Shown: positions 50,624-59,858 of the stretch, in pieces
Position numbering within the stretch: position 1 is the first letter of the stretch
Layout: the number at the start of each line of letters is the position of its first letter
IMG/VR virus record: IMGVR_UViG_3300007960_000015
Location: 1 to 64,000 of that record
DNA: 64,000 bases
DNA from: a virus
Strand: one strand, 5' to 3'
Position numbers and translations under genes: made by a program
The notes under the pieces: model-generated
The model's database searches: none
Seen by the model: the letters and a program-made list of their open reading frames with translations, nothing else
What the model was told of the DNA's origin: nothing

Positions 50624-51471
50624 TACTTCTTATCTAACCAATGAGCTGTCATCTTATCTACGAATGTTGCCATGTTGTCAATATCATCTTGTGTTACATT
50701 GAAAGTACCATCAACTAATGACTTTTTCATATAAGCTTGAAATTCAGGATCAGTCGACCATGCTTTTAGTTTTGCTAACAAATCTTCGTTTTTAGTATTT
50801 GTATATACTAGGTAACCAATTTTAAAATCAGGTACTTTTAATCCTGGTAGTGCCTTTCCGATATAGTTGTCTTTTTTAGGATCTGTAGTATATAAACATT
50901 CTAGATTACCTTTTGCCACTTGTTTTTTAGCTAAACCAGAACCAATCCAACCTAAAGAAATATCACCAGCACGTAAAGCATTTACAACAGTCTTTGAACC
51001 TGAGTAAGGAACAATAGTTAGATCGCCTGCACCTGCATCACGCATCTTACTTTCATGTGCCTTTGTTGCATACATAGATGCCATGCCCAAAGCATTTGTT
51101 TGTCCTACAACTAAATCGTTATCTGTACCAGGTCTACGACAAATCCAAATAGGAGTACCGCCGGCAAATAAAGTATTTTCAGGTGTGGCTAAACTAGGAC
51201 AATTTAAACCTTTATTACGAGCACCAAATTCCATTGAGGAGTTGTAAATAAATACAGCATCTTTCTTCTCTTCATAAGCCCTTCCTGCATCTTCACAATT
51301 TGAACCTTGATAATATTTACCACCAACAGACTTCTTTACACCCATAGCAAATACAGTAGTAGGACTTGCTTTAGAGCTAGGCGATACAATTGTTAATTGA
51401 TCCTCTCCAAAAAAGGCCATACTTGTTGTAGCGATTGCTGTAAGTATGATTGTAGATAACGTTTTCTTCAT
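50623..51471 (-). CDS. Tripartite tricarboxylate transporter receptor, TctC-like
   Basis: In 282 residues, MKKTLSTIILTAIATTSMA is a signal peptide. The mature part has the TctC-type LTIVPYSGSKTVVNALRAGD followed by ISLGWIGSG, and a C-terminal FQAYMKKSLV helix. TctC proteins capture carboxylic acids in the periplasm and hand them to TctAB. The ribosome site AAAGGAG precedes the start. It directly follows tctA on the minus strand. Several cysteines (NCEDAG; LNCPSL; WICRR) are more than usual for the family. Confidence 0.7.
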   Translation of the reverse strand: MKKTLSTIILTAIATTSMAFFGEDQLTIVSPSSKASPTTVFAMGVKKSVGGKYYQGSNCEDAGRAYEEKKDAVFIYNSSMEFGARNKGLNCPSLATPENTLFAGGTPIWICRRPGTDNDLVVGQTNALGMASMYATKAHESKMRDAGAGDLTIVPYSGSKTVVNALRAGDISLGWIGSGLAKKQVAKGNLECLYTTDPKKDNYIGKALPGLKVPDFKIGYLVYTNTKNEDLLAKLKAWSTDPEFQAYMKKSLVDGTFNVTQDDIDNMATFVDKMTAHWLDKK

Positions 51472-51486
51472 TATATTATTTCTCCT

Positions 51487-52788
51487 TTAATAAAAATAAA
51501 TGTTATAGGTCTGTATATATAACCAAACCAGCTTATCCCCTAAAATTGTGGCGAATAAAAACGGAAGGGGTGATACGTTTTTATATTTTAGAATAAACCC
51601 GAGTAATGTAAATAATCCTAAAAGGATAAAGTACATTAGGATGGTCAATTCAGATGCCCATAAGTCAACAATAATTAACGAACCCAATAAAACTGCTAGT
51701 ATGATTTTCATCTTATGATGAATGGCAACGATGAATTTCGCATACCAGTCAATTAAATGAGTTGATAATATATAGTAAAGTCCTAAACACAATAATAAGA
51801 TTAACATAGAAGCGTCTACTACTCTTAATCCTTCAATAACACTCGGCTCATATATTTCATCAAATATAGTCATACCTTTCATGTCTACAATATTACTCAT
51901 TAATAACGCATTAAAGTTAATAGGTAATGCTAATAACATTAAAGGAATTGAACAAGTAATTACTGAGGAATTATTTGCTGTTTCAGCCGCAATAATCTTT
52001 TTCTTTACATCTTTCCCTGCTGTCTTGTATGCGGCAATAGCAGCTAAAGAGGAACTTGGACCTGGTATAAGTCCTGCGATAGATCCAATCACCGCTGATT
52101 TTATAGCCAGATAGAATGAATAGGTTTTATCTTTAATAGCTTCGTAGTGATCATCCAATACAGCCCTCCTATCAGTACTCATAAAGACGTCTGGAAGAAC
52201 CACAGCCCCTAATGCTAACATATAGAACGTATATCCTTGAGTATAATATTGTAAATTAAACCAAGTATCAGGAATAGCATAATTTTGTTTAGGACCTAGC
52301 ATTATACCGAGTAATACTAAACCTATTGTCCACCACCATCTCTTATCTAAAAATACAAAGGATAACATAGCTAAAGTATACAATGAGGCCTGGAATGGAA
52401 TACCCATTAACCAAGGCATATTAGCAATATTAATATATTCTATACAGAACCATACAAATAATGTAGATAGAGTTCCAGCAATCCAAGAACCATAAGCGGT
52501 GGAATGAAGGAGTGAATTTTTAACTTCATGTGTTAAATTATCTAAGTCACGAATATAAACTAGACTTGATTCTTCTCCAGGTATTTTTGTTGTGATAACG
52601 GCGATTGAGCCGAAGAATTGTGATCCAGATACAACAGCTAACCAAAAGGTAATTAGATGTTCTAAAGGGAAATCATTATAAAAGTAAAATAATAGGAAAG
52701 GGCCTGTGAATACCGGTAATGCAGGTAATAATCCTGTTAATACACCAACGCCTACACCAGCTAAGGCCAATAATAATAATTCGATCAT
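51487..52788 (-). CDS. Tripartite tricarboxylate transporter permease, TctA-like
   Basis: This 433-residue protein has about ten or more hydrophobic helices. The family signatures are LTGLLPALPVFTGPFLLFY near the N-terminus, WLAVVSGSQFFGSIAVITTK, IPGEESS and GLIPGPSSSLAAIAAYKTA near residue 240. TctA is the large permease subunit (usually about 500). No small TctB subunit is encoded nearby, so a host TctB or none would be used. It is first in the minus-strand unit with TctC and the 2OG oxygenase. Confidence 0.8.
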   Translation of the reverse strand: MIELLLLALAGVGVGVLTGLLPALPVFTGPFLLFYFYNDFPLEHLITFWLAVVSGSQFFGSIAVITTKIPGEESSLVYIRDLDNLTHEVKNSLLHSTAYGSWIAGTLSTLFVWFCIEYINIANMPWLMGIPFQASLYTLAMLSFVFLDKRWWWTIGLVLLGIMLGPKQNYAIPDTWFNLQYYTQGYTFYMLALGAVVLPDVFMSTDRRAVLDDHYEAIKDKTYSFYLAIKSAVIGSIAGLIPGPSSSLAAIAAYKTAGKDVKKKIIAAETANNSSVITCSIPLMLLALPINFNALLMSNIVDMKGMTIFDEIYEPSVIEGLRVVDASMLILLLCLGLYYILSTHLIDWYAKFIVAIHHKMKIILAVLLGSLIIVDLWASELTILMYFILLGLFTLLGFILKYKNVSPLPFLFATILGDKLVWLYIQTYNIYFY

Positions 52789-52794
52789 AATATA

Positions 52795-52820
52795 GATTTA
52801 TAAAATCACTATATTATATA
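52795..52820 (-). promoter_or_regulatory. Weak promoter region for the TctA-TctC-oxygenase unit
   Basis: On the minus strand TATAAT- and TATAAATC-like boxes occur before ATG 52788. The late-like box is too close to the ATG for a normal leader. Only the general position of the promoter is supported. Confidence 0.25.
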
Positions 52821-52834
52821 TAAGGGTAAGAACG

Positions 52835-52842
52835 TATAAATA
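52835..52842 (+). promoter_or_regulatory. Late promoter for the MscS-like gene
   Basis: An exact TATAAATA lies 20 bases before ATG 52863. Confidence 0.65.
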
Positions 52843-52862
52843 TAGTTAATGTGGAGAATAAA

Positions 52863-53198
52863 ATGGAAATTTTAACTTTAGATACGTTTAGTTTACAGGT
52901 AGCTGATTTAATAACACCCTTTTTGGCGTTATTGATCGTTATCATTACGGGTATATTTGTGAAGGATTTGGCCATTGATTTAGCTAATGGAGTCGCATTT
53001 AAACTCTTTAGTCCTTTCAAAGAGGGTGACGAAGTAATCCTAGATGATAAGAGAGCTACTATAATAAGGATAGGACTAACTGTAACAGTTTTTGGATATA
53101 ATGATGACGCGAAAGGTTACATTTGGAGATACGTCCCTAATGATAAAATTGGCAATTTAAGGCTCGGTAAAATCATTTCTAAGGCAAATAAAATATAA
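52863..53198 (+). CDS. Minimal MscS-like membrane protein
   Basis: I start it at ATG 52863 with GGAG at 52853-52856; an in-frame GTG at 52851 is unlikely. In 111 residues there is one transmembrane helix (about 15-32). Then come an amphipathic segment and beta domain like MscS TM3/beta: DLANGVAFKLFSPFKEGDEV, a beta hairpin, and YVPNDKIGN. MscS channels need three helices per subunit, so this is a core fragment. It may form a small channel, modify a host MscS, or anchor a beta ring. Confidence 0.65.
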   Translation: MEILTLDTFSLQVADLITPFLALLIVIITGIFVKDLAIDLANGVAFKLFSPFKEGDEVILDDKRATIIRIGLTVTVFGYNDDAKGYIWRYVPNDKIGNLRLGKIISKANKI

Positions 53199-53201
53199 AT
53201 A
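53194..53201 (+). promoter_or_regulatory. Late promoter overlapping the MscS-like stop
   Basis: An exact TATAAATA lies 28 bases before ATG 53230. Confidence 0.6.
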
Positions 53202-53229
53202 TTAATAGTATTTGTTAGAAGGAAAACAG

Positions 53230-53616
53230 ATGGAGCATAAGGATTTAAGCGCACTGGAAATAGAATTAGCAGTATTGCAAAGGGATGTGAAGAATTACGA
53301 GAATAAAAAAGCGGAAGTCCCCAATTGGGTTAAGAACTCTTCTGCGGCAATTATATTAGCTATTTTCACACAAACAATAGCTTCAGTTTGGTGGGCTTCG
53401 GCTATAACCGCCAATGTAGACAATCTACGAAAAGAGGTTAGACTAAATACAGAGTTTAGATTATTGTTTCCTAAAATGAAAGAAGACATAATGATCGAAT
53501 TGAATAAACTGGGATCACAAAATAGTCATTTATCTGAAAAAATTGATACAATTAAAGGCATAGTTATTGGTCCTGATAGTGGCCATAATTTTAAAATCAC
53601 CCCATTAACGGAATAA
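53230..53616 (+). CDS. Small protein with coiled coil and membrane helix
   Basis: Start ATG 53230 is supported by AGAAGGA six bases upstream, in preference to a TTG at 53212. In 128 residues there is an N-terminal coiled coil (LEIELAVLQRDVKNYENKKA), one membrane helix near 40-60 (AAIILAIFTQTIASVWWASA), and a second helical part. The layout is like XhlA-type or other holin accessory proteins. No family is certain. It is four bases before the next gene. Confidence 0.5.
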   Translation: MEHKDLSALEIELAVLQRDVKNYENKKAEVPNWVKNSSAAIILAIFTQTIASVWWASAITANVDNLRKEVRLNTEFRLLFPKMKEDIMIELNKLGSQNSHLSEKIDTIKGIVIGPDSGHNFKITPLTE

Positions 53617-53620
53617 ATTT

Positions 53621-55042
53621 ATGAAATCATTTACTGAATCATTAAAAGGCGATAAAGAAGCATACCAGGCATTTTTTAAAAAAGCACTAAAGAAGTTTGG
53701 TGTTGATGAACCTGATCAATTATCTGGCGATAAGAAAAAGGAATTTTTTAATTACGTAGATAAAAATTGGAAGGCTGATAATGAGACAGATGTAGATGAG
53801 GGACTTTCTCCACTTTCTAAAGGCACTAGAAAACACATCGACCGTGTTCGTGATGATAATAATGAAAGATTAAAAAAGTTAAGAGCATCGAAGAGAAAGA
53901 AGAATCCTACTTTCATGGACAAGTTTAAAAAAGGATTTAAAAAAGAAGATTTAGATTTAGACGAAGCACTTAACAAAGATTGGATTAAAGCAGTAAATAA
54001 TCTCAGTAAGAAAATGGGTGCGAGTGTTGCTAAGTCATCTAAAGGTGGTATTATTCCTTTCGCATCAAGAGTTGGTAAAACTACTAATATTGGTTATACT
54101 GATTCTAAAGGAAAGAGACATGTAGTATTCTCTACTGATAAACCATTATCTAATAAAGAAGAAGATAAAATGATGGCTGATATTCGTAAGAAGTTTGCGA
54201 TTAAGGAAGCAAGAGTACCAAGTGATGATAACTTTAAAGGCGCTGGTTATTCTGGTGAAAAGGGTTTCAAAAATAAAGCAGTAGCATCGAGAGGTGGTTC
54301 GACTGCTGGAAGAAATCGTAGTCGAGCAGCACAGAGAAAAGCACAAGAAGGTATGATAGATGCCGCTATAAAACAAGATCTAAAAGCTTTTAGGAAACAT
54401 GCTGTAGCAATGTCTAAAAGTATAGCATCGCAGACTAAACAAAAAGAACCAATCCAAACAATGTGGACTAAAGAAAAAGCAAAAGCATTGAAAGACGGAA
54501 CTTGGTTTAAGATGAGTTACCAACAACAGAAAAAGATAGAGGGTGACAAACCAAGATATGAACCTTTTGATTGGGGTCAAAGAGAATCGGTAGAAGATAT
54601 GAATAAATTAAATGAAGCTTTTGATGTTCCGAACATAGATTATTCAAAATTAAAAGACTATAAAGGTTTCCAGAATATTAACATCAACAAGATGATTAAG
54701 GCAAATAATTTCGCTAAGTTTAATGTAAAGACAATACAAGATGTTATTGTTTGGTTAAACATGGTTGCGATGCAATGGAAAGCAGGTAATCTGAAAGAAG
54801 AAGTTGAAATCGAAGAAGCAGTGGCAGTTGATATGAGAACTAAAGGTTATAAGGAAGCGGTGAAGAGAGCTTTACTAAAGAAAAAGAAATGTAAGAAAGA
54901 TACTTATGAAGTAAAGAATGATGATGTTTTGGAAATCGATGGTGTTTCTTCAAAGCCTAAGACAGAGGATGTGACTACAGCTAATGTAGCAACAACCCCT
55001 AAACCATTATCAACAATGCGCCGTAAGAAGAAAGATTACTAG
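53621..55042 (+). CDS. Lysine-rich virion-associated protein of marine T4-like phages
   Basis: This 473-residue protein begins MKSFTESLKGDKEAYQAFFK and has KKALKKFGVDEPDQLSGDKK, a lysine-rich N-terminal unit that I associate with marine T4-like phages. It is highly basic, with K/R-rich stretches (KKLRASKRKKNPTFMDKFKK; RNRSRAAQRKAQEG) and a basic C-terminus (LLKKKKCKKDTY). It may bind DNA or act as an internal or structural protein. Function not assigned. It precedes the PAAR tip gene. Confidence 0.5.
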   Translation: MKSFTESLKGDKEAYQAFFKKALKKFGVDEPDQLSGDKKKEFFNYVDKNWKADNETDVDEGLSPLSKGTRKHIDRVRDDNNERLKKLRASKRKKNPTFMDKFKKGFKKEDLDLDEALNKDWIKAVNNLSKKMGASVAKSSKGGIIPFASRVGKTTNIGYTDSKGKRHVVFSTDKPLSNKEEDKMMADIRKKFAIKEARVPSDDNFKGAGYSGEKGFKNKAVASRGGSTAGRNRSRAAQRKAQEGMIDAAIKQDLKAFRKHAVAMSKSIASQTKQKEPIQTMWTKEKAKALKDGTWFKMSYQQQKKIEGDKPRYEPFDWGQRESVEDMNKLNEAFDVPNIDYSKLKDYKGFQNININKMIKANNFAKFNVKTIQDVIVWLNMVAMQWKAGNLKEEVEIEEAVAVDMRTKGYKEAVKRALLKKKKCKKDTYEVKNDDVLEIDGVSSKPKTEDVTTANVATTPKPLSTMRRKKKDY

Positions 55043-55050
55043 ATTATGAA

Positions 55051-56694
55051 ATGGCTAGCGCAGCAAGAATAGGGGATACAGTATCCGTACATGAATGTGG
55101 TGTAACCCCTACAGCAGCAACTGGTTCTCCAAATGTTTTTATTAATGGCATAGCTGCCCATAGAGTTGGGGATACAAATACTGCTCATCCATATGCTCCT
55201 GTTACCTGTCCAACGCATGAAACCGCGTTAACATCAGGTTCACCAAATGTATTTGTTAATGGACAACCATTAGGCAGAGTTGGTGATCCTTATTCCTGTG
55301 GAATAACTGTAACGTCAGGATCCCCTAATGTTCTTATAAACGAATCATACACACCAACTAAAACATCAGAACCTCTGATGAGGAGTTATACCGCATCTAA
55401 ACTTAATGTATTAGAGATGATAGCGGCTCTTACTATTTTCAATCAAGTAAAAGAACATAGTCAACTTACTAAAACACAAAGAAATGATGTTTTGGTAGGA
55501 GGTGTATTTAAAACTGTTAAAGAATATAATGATCAAATTGATGAAGTATTAAGTAGACAACCACAATACGCTAAAGATATACAATCATTTAGAGGTGCCC
55601 AAGGAGCTTATGTTAAAGGAAAGTGGATTCCATATGAGGAATTCATAACAAAATATAAAGATCAAATAGATAATTTTGGCAGATTAAATAGACAGAGGCG
55701 ATCTTTGCACGAAAAAATGTATGAATTTGATGCGACTACCAAAACATTAAAGCTTAAATCAGATATTGCATTAATACAAGCACAATATAGAACAATAAGC
55801 GATCTTATGATGGAAACTCAGAAGGTTATGATCGATAACATGCACCATCAAAACATTGCTGATGTATTATGGAAACATTCCTCTATTGTATTAGACAAGC
55901 CAATAATTATTGAAAGAATTCATAAGTTATATGACACATCTTTTGAAGATAATGCTAGTAAGCCTATAAAGAATGCTTCAACATATTCTGCCACAGTCGT
56001 GGATGCAAAGGATATTGAGGTGGGTAAAGAAAAAATGTTCTTTATTATACCAGCAGGCTCTAAGGTTATTCATACCGGAGGTTTATCTGATTTTGCTGAA
56101 ATACTAGTATCTGGTGATACTCTTAATGCTGCTAAAATTAAAATGAATGGTACAGTGTATGCCGCATTAAACACATTACAAGATGGTAAATTATTAGATT
56201 CTGAAACTATTAAAGAGATAAGAGACATATACGTTTCCAGAAATAATTCAGAGCCTCCGAAATGGTGGGCGGATTTAATGGATGATGTTGAAAATACTCC
56301 TAATAAATCATGGAGGCTTAATTTATTATTAGTAGTATTAACAGGTACTACGTCTTGGTTTAGTGATAACGAAGAATATTGGGATATTTGGAAGTCTAGT
56401 GATATGAAACAACTTAACAGTGCCTTAACCAAATATTATGGAGAGTCCACTTGGAATATGGCTCAATTTGGTAATACCGATATACCATTTCATGATAGAA
56501 TGGATAATCTAGCATTAGCTATGTTTGTACAAACAGTAGATGTTCTTTCTACGCTTCCATTTGCCGCATTTGGTGCTGCAGAAAAATATATTTGGGAAGA
56601 TAATATTGTTGAGGGCTGGATATATTTAATGGAAGGTTTAGGTGATTTAGAGGAAGCAATAGAAGATTTATTGACTCCTCCTGAGGGTTGGTAA
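55051..56694 (+). CDS. PAAR-domain tail tip protein with large C-terminal extension
   Basis: Residues 1-110 are a PAAR domain with three GSPNV(F/L)(I/V)N repeats and GIAAHRVGD, GQPLGRVGD and conserved Cys/His (ECG, CPTH, SCG) for a metal at the tip. PAAR proteins cap the gp5/VgrG spike and pierce the outer membrane. The remaining 430 residues are helical and end in a hydrophobic stretch (TVDVLSTLPFAAFGAAEKYI). The PAAR part is usually about 100 residues, so the extension may be a delivered or tail-plugging domain. A lysozyme-like gene follows two bases later. Confidence 0.8.
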   Translation: MASAARIGDTVSVHECGVTPTAATGSPNVFINGIAAHRVGDTNTAHPYAPVTCPTHETALTSGSPNVFVNGQPLGRVGDPYSCGITVTSGSPNVLINESYTPTKTSEPLMRSYTASKLNVLEMIAALTIFNQVKEHSQLTKTQRNDVLVGGVFKTVKEYNDQIDEVLSRQPQYAKDIQSFRGAQGAYVKGKWIPYEEFITKYKDQIDNFGRLNRQRRSLHEKMYEFDATTKTLKLKSDIALIQAQYRTISDLMMETQKVMIDNMHHQNIADVLWKHSSIVLDKPIIIERIHKLYDTSFEDNASKPIKNASTYSATVVDAKDIEVGKEKMFFIIPAGSKVIHTGGLSDFAEILVSGDTLNAAKIKMNGTVYAALNTLQDGKLLDSETIKEIRDIYVSRNNSEPPKWWADLMDDVENTPNKSWRLNLLLVVLTGTTSWFSDNEEYWDIWKSSDMKQLNSALTKYYGESTWNMAQFGNTDIPFHDRMDNLALAMFVQTVDVLSTLPFAAFGAAEKYIWEDNIVEGWIYLMEGLGDLEEAIEDLLTPPEGW

Positions 56695-56695
56695 T

Positions 56696-57436
56696 ATGAG
56701 CAATTGGTTTTTAGATTATTTTACATCAGCTGTTACTTCTCGTATTTTTCCTCCGAAGAAATTAAATGCTTGTAAGAAGAGCGATAACGCTTTAAAATAT
56801 TCTGGTCAATTATTTGGTAGATATACTAGATTCGCTATAATGCTTACTTACGATTCATTAATGAGAAGAAATAAATTAGTGGATGTTTCTTACGATGAAT
56901 TTGAATCTAATATGCTTTGGATGTTATCGGTTATTGTAGATGTAGAAAATGAACCTTGGGAATGGACATTAGCTAATAAGACATCAGGAGCTTATGGGTA
57001 TTTTCAAATATTAAATGTTGATTGGTTTCAAACCTCATTAAACAGAATGAATAATCAAATTGAAGCAGCTGCAAAATATAATAATAGAGATTGGTATATG
57101 CCAAAATTTGAATTTAAGTTACCTTTGGCTATGGAACAAATACAAAGAGATTTAGATGAGAAAAAGACAAAGGAATACATTATTGATGTTAGAAATCCAG
57201 ATTTAATTTCAGCGTTAGTAGTATCACATATAGCAGAAGCATCAGGGACAGATGAGGCATTAATAGGTCTTCAAACAAATCCTGTCGATTCAGCTAAAAT
57301 TGCTTATTATAGAGGTCATCATTTAGATGCTACGTTAATTAATAAATCTAATGCACAATTATTAAATGGTAAGGCTTTCTCTAGTAAAAATAAATCAGTT
57401 TACACCAATGTTGAATCAAAAATCAAATGCTTATAA
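56696..57436 (+). CDS. Lytic-transglycosylase/lysozyme-like protein
   Basis: This 246-residue protein has the signature SGAYGYFQILNVDW at 97-110, matching the G-A-x-G-x-x-Q-I core of SLT/goose-type lysozymes. It follows a candidate catalytic glutamate cluster (E84, E86, E89 in VENEPWEW). Downstream ISALVVSHIAEASG continues the fold. The enzyme would cut peptidoglycan. Since gp5 here has lost its lysozyme domain and this gene is tied to the PAAR tip, it may be the tail-associated wall hydrolase. Confidence 0.6.
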   Translation: MSNWFLDYFTSAVTSRIFPPKKLNACKKSDNALKYSGQLFGRYTRFAIMLTYDSLMRRNKLVDVSYDEFESNMLWMLSVIVDVENEPWEWTLANKTSGAYGYFQILNVDWFQTSLNRMNNQIEAAAKYNNRDWYMPKFEFKLPLAMEQIQRDLDEKKTKEYIIDVRNPDLISALVVSHIAEASGTDEALIGLQTNPVDSAKIAYYRGHHLDATLINKSNAQLLNGKAFSSKNKSVYTNVESKIKCL

Positions 57437-57439
57437 ATA
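57432..57439 (+). promoter_or_regulatory. Late promoter for the neck-terminase operon
   Basis: An exact TATAAATA overlaps the stop of the lysozyme-like gene, 24 bases before ATG 57464. Confidence 0.7.
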
Positions 57440-57463
57440 ACTGTATAAAATTAAGGAATTATT

Positions 57464-58204
57464 ATGGCTAAGGTAACCAGTAGAGCAGAATTGGCAGATC
57501 ATGCTTTAAGAGCATTGGGTGCACCTGTAATCGAAATTAATGTAGATCCAGATCAAGTAGAAGATAGAATTGATGATGCTATTCAATATTATCAAGAATA
57601 TCATACTGATGCTGTTATCAGGAACTATCGTAAACACCAGTTAACTGCCACAGATATTACTAACTCATATATTGATACCCCGGATTCTGTATTGACTGTT
57701 ATGCGTGTTTTAGACTTTGGCAATAGCAATATTAATTTGGAATTTAATGTAGAATATCAGATGAGACTTCATGACATTATGACTTGGGGTGCTTCTGGTA
57801 ATTTACAATTATATGATCAAAGAATGCAACATTTAAATCTGATTGATCATAGATTAAATTCAGCTGAATTATTAAGATTTAATAGGCATATGAATCGCCT
57901 TCATGTAGATCAGGGTTTTGGCGGTTTAGAAGCTGGAGATTATATTGTAATAGAAACTATAGAATCAATCGATCCGGAGCAATACAGTGACGTATATAAT
58001 GATATGTTTTTAAAGAGATACGTTACTGCCCTAATTAAAAGACAGTGGGGTGCTAACATGAGTAAGTTTGAAGGTATGCAATTACCTGGTGGAGTTACTA
58101 TGAATGGCCTTGAAATATATAATCAAGCAAATGAAGAAATTATGAGAATCGAAGAGGAAATGATTTTGAATTGGTCAGAGCCCGACACATTCCTCATGGG
58201 GTAA
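57464..58204 (+). CDS. gp13: Neck protein gp13
   Basis: This 246-residue protein has the T4-like gp13 pattern: ELADHALRALGAPVIEINVD, PDQVEDRIDDAIQYYQEYH, and the conserved end KRYVTALIKRQWGANMSKFE followed by GMQLPGGVTMNG. gp13 sits in the head-tail connector region and allows tail joining. T4 gp13 is 309 residues; marine forms are shorter. Start follows AAGGAATT. It is first in the gp13-gp17 operon. Confidence 0.9.
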   Translation: MAKVTSRAELADHALRALGAPVIEINVDPDQVEDRIDDAIQYYQEYHTDAVIRNYRKHQLTATDITNSYIDTPDSVLTVMRVLDFGNSNINLEFNVEYQMRLHDIMTWGASGNLQLYDQRMQHLNLIDHRLNSAELLRFNRHMNRLHVDQGFGGLEAGDYIVIETIESIDPEQYSDVYNDMFLKRYVTALIKRQWGANMSKFEGMQLPGGVTMNGLEIYNQANEEIMRIEEEMILNWSEPDTFLMG

Positions 58205-58207
58205 TAA

Positions 58208-59128
58208 ATGAAAAATGTTTACTTTTCTGGCAATGTAGTATCTGAACAAGATTTATATGAAGATTTAATTATTGAATCTATGCAAATCTATGGACAGGAT
58301 ATTGTCTATATTCCAAGACAAGAAATATCCTTGGATGAGATATTAAATGAATCTTATTCAAAATTCACCGATTCATACGTTGTTGAAATGTACATTGAAA
58401 ATGTGGATGGATTTGAAGGTGAAGGTGATCTTCTTACTAAATTTGGTTTAGAAATTAGAGATCAAGCCACATTTATTGTTGCCAAGAGAAGGTGGGAAAA
58501 ACAGGTAGGTGCTTATTTATCACCGGCAACAGGTAACTCTGATTCATTCAGACCTATGGAAGGTGATTTATTATATCTTCCAATGTCTAATTCAATATTT
58601 GAAATTAAGTTTGTTGAACATGAACAGCCTTTCTATCAGTTACAAAATCTTCCAGTATATAAATTACAAGCTGAATTATTTGAATATAATGATCAGCAAT
58701 TTGATACTGATATTCCTGGTATTGATAAGTTAGAAACTAATTATGCCACTTCATACACTTATATTATGGCAGCAGGTGCTGGTGATTATGAGATTGGTGA
58801 GACGGTTAGACAATGGACTGGAAATAATGATATAAATGGTGATCCAATTTATATTGAAGGTGAAGTTGCTGCTTGGGAAGATATGGGAGCATCCTCAGGT
58901 AATCTTACAGTTGTTTCATTAACTAGTGAAGGTAAATTTAGACAATTATATGTAGACGTTAATAATCCAGTTACAGGTACAGAATCTGGTGCTTCATATA
59001 ATGTATTAAGTTTGAAAACAGACGTAACAAATTTCAATAGAGATCCTTTAGCGGATAACGATGCTATTAATTTTGAAGCAGATGATATTATAGACTTTAC
59101 TGAAACAAATCCATTTGGAGAATTTTAA
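58208..59128 (+). CDS. gp14: Neck protein gp14
   Basis: This 306-residue protein starts KNVYFSGNVVSEQDLYEDLI, then SMQIYGQDIVYIPRQEI, the gp14 signature. An SYVVEMYIENVDGFEGEGDL segment follows. The C-terminal region (about 180-306) holds an extra beta module with YTYIMAAGAGDYEIGETVRQ, making it longer than T4 gp14 (256). gp14 completes the neck with gp13. The stop overlaps gp15 by one base. Confidence 0.9.
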   Translation: MKNVYFSGNVVSEQDLYEDLIIESMQIYGQDIVYIPRQEISLDEILNESYSKFTDSYVVEMYIENVDGFEGEGDLLTKFGLEIRDQATFIVAKRRWEKQVGAYLSPATGNSDSFRPMEGDLLYLPMSNSIFEIKFVEHEQPFYQLQNLPVYKLQAELFEYNDQQFDTDIPGIDKLETNYATSYTYIMAAGAGDYEIGETVRQWTGNNDINGDPIYIEGEVAAWEDMGASSGNLTVVSLTSEGKFRQLYVDVNNPVTGTESGASYNVLSLKTDVTNFNRDPLADNDAINFEADDIIDFTETNPFGEF

Positions 59129-59856
59129 TGTTTGGTGATCATTGGTATAACGAATCAACTAGAAGAATGGTATCTGTATTTGGATCTCTATTCTCTAATA
59201 TTTCAGTAAAGAAATATAATTCTGCTGGTGATGAATTGCAAACTACAAAAGTACCTTTGGCGTACGGACCTCGTCAAAAATTCTTAGCTAGGATGTCTGA
59301 TTTAACAGATACTAAAATGGCTATTAAATTGCCAAGGATGAGTTTTGAAATTGTTGATATGACTTACGATGGGGCGGCAAGAATTAATAAAACTAAAGTA
59401 TATGCTAAGGTAGATCCGAATGATCCTAAAAATAGAAAATCATTAGGAGCTCCAGCAGTATATAAAGTTGGTTTTGAATTAAATATTATGGCTAAGGCTC
59501 AAGATGAGGCTTTACAAATTCTAGAACAAATTCTTCCAGTATTTCAACCAGACTTTACCGTAACTATTAAAGATATTCCTGATTTAGATTTAACAAGTGA
59601 TGTACCGATTGTATTAACAGGTGTAACGTTAAATGATGAATATGAAGGTGACTTCTTATCGAGAAGAGCTGTAATATACACATTAACCTTTGAAACAAGA
59701 ATTAGATATTATAGAGGTATTCAAGATAGAGGTATTATTGAGAAGACCGAAGTATATTATTTAGATTCTGAATCCAGAGAAAATATTGAGGTACAGAAAG
59801 TAGACGGAACTACAGTACCATACACTGAAACTATTGACTTTTTTAATGAGCCGTAA
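59128..59856 (+). CDS. gp15: Tail terminator / sheath stabiliser gp15
   Basis: This 242-residue protein has the gp15 opening HWYNESTRRMVSVFGSLFSN and TKVPLAYGPRQKFLARM, then LPRMSFEIVDMTYDGAARIN. gp15 forms a hexamer on the last tube and sheath ring and connects the tail to the neck. The length is near T4 gp15 (272). It lies in the standard order and is followed by gp16 two bases later. Confidence 0.9.
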   Translation: MFGDHWYNESTRRMVSVFGSLFSNISVKKYNSAGDELQTTKVPLAYGPRQKFLARMSDLTDTKMAIKLPRMSFEIVDMTYDGAARINKTKVYAKVDPNDPKNRKSLGAPAVYKVGFELNIMAKAQDEALQILEQILPVFQPDFTVTIKDIPDLDLTSDVPIVLTGVTLNDEYEGDFLSRRAVIYTLTFETRIRYYRGIQDRGIIEKTEVYYLDSESRENIEVQKVDGTTVPYTETIDFFNEP

Positions 59857-59858
59857 TT

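Noticed and set aside
56070-56432. 120-residue minus-strand open frame
   Set aside because: It lies within the PAAR gene on the opposite strand with no start signals or recognisable domain.
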